Source of the DNA: Lentisphaerota bacterium
Lineage (GTDB): Bacteria > Verrucomicrobiota > Lentisphaeria > Victivallales > Victivallaceae
Assembly: GCA_017134815.1 (NCBI GenBank)
Contig: CP071032.1
Location: 992,001 to 1,056,000 of the forward strand
Reading direction: 5' to 3'
DNA length: 64,000 nt
Shown piece after piece: positions 63,996-64,000 of this stretch. Position 1 is the first letter of the stretch. Each line of letters begins with the position of its first letter. A model generated the notes under the pieces. It was not told where the DNA came from. It saw nothing but the letters and a program-made list of their open reading frames with translations, and made no database searches. The translations under genes were made by a program, and so were the position numbers.

Positions 63996-64000
63996 CTTGC

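Overview
This is a bacterial chromosome segment, about 43-45% GC by eye, with no phage, IS element or CRISPR array. Lipoprotein signals, two ArnT-like lipid-A-type glycosyltransferases and exported enzymes indicate a Gram-negative cell envelope. A MurA with Asp at the usual catalytic Cys position, a DUF5107/TPR sugar-associated protein and a sulfide-type THI4 fit the PVC group, with Lentisphaerae-like bacteria as the best guess. The taxon is inferred; there is no rRNA to confirm it.

Layout. 0-7.3 kb is accessory: two tandem YdjM-like membrane proteins, a metallophosphoesterase and two large proteins I cannot name. 7.3-12.5 kb is a sulfate assimilation block: SulP permease (without STAS domain), divergent cysH-cysD-cysN, then an Rrf2 regulator. 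12.5-15.6 kb is a complete ECF transporter (T, fused A-A, UPF0397 S). 16-23.6 kb carries two MFS transporters, a fumarate-reductase-like flavoprotein with ferredoxin, a methyltransferase and a PheC-like lipoprotein. 23.8-30.9 kb is a sugar locus: AraC regulator divergent from DUF5107-TPR protein, aldose 1-epimerase and SSS symporter. 32.5-32.9 kb holds tRNA-Leu, tRNA-Gly and tRNA-Tyr. 33-40.4 kb holds recJ, dprA-aroB, umuDC and an Rrf2 regulator coupled to a CysK-like protein without its PLP lysine. 40.7-41.8 kb is a TPP riboswitch and THI4. 42-42.9 kb is an orphan MraZ-like regulator with a textbook four-repeat operator. 43-46.3 kb has DciA-like, MazG and Smr proteins and three tRNA-Asp genes. 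46.4-50.4 kb is dnaK-groES-groEL. 50.7-63 kb has envelope and metabolic genes (PmtA-like, two ArnT-like, TcuA-like, murA, asparaginase, ridA, valS). The window ends with two Hsp20 genes.

Main new observations. (1) dnaK and the hsp20 pair each have a -24/-12 (sigma-54 type) promoter with exact GG-N10-GC spacing, plus a shared GACATNNNGTC-like element about 80-120 bp upstream. No CIRCE element is visible. This suggests that an enhancer-dependent sigma factor controls chaperones here. (2) An Rrf2 regulator and a PLP-lysine-less CysK paralogue form a two-gene unit, possibly a sulfur or cysteine sensor in which the dead enzyme is the ligand-binding partner. (3) An MraZ-like gene outside the dcw cluster has four TGG repeats at exact 10-bp period overlapping its own sigma-70 promoter. 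(4) Several genes (EcfS, DUF5107, one MFS) are preceded by mini-ORFs with strong ribosome binding sites.
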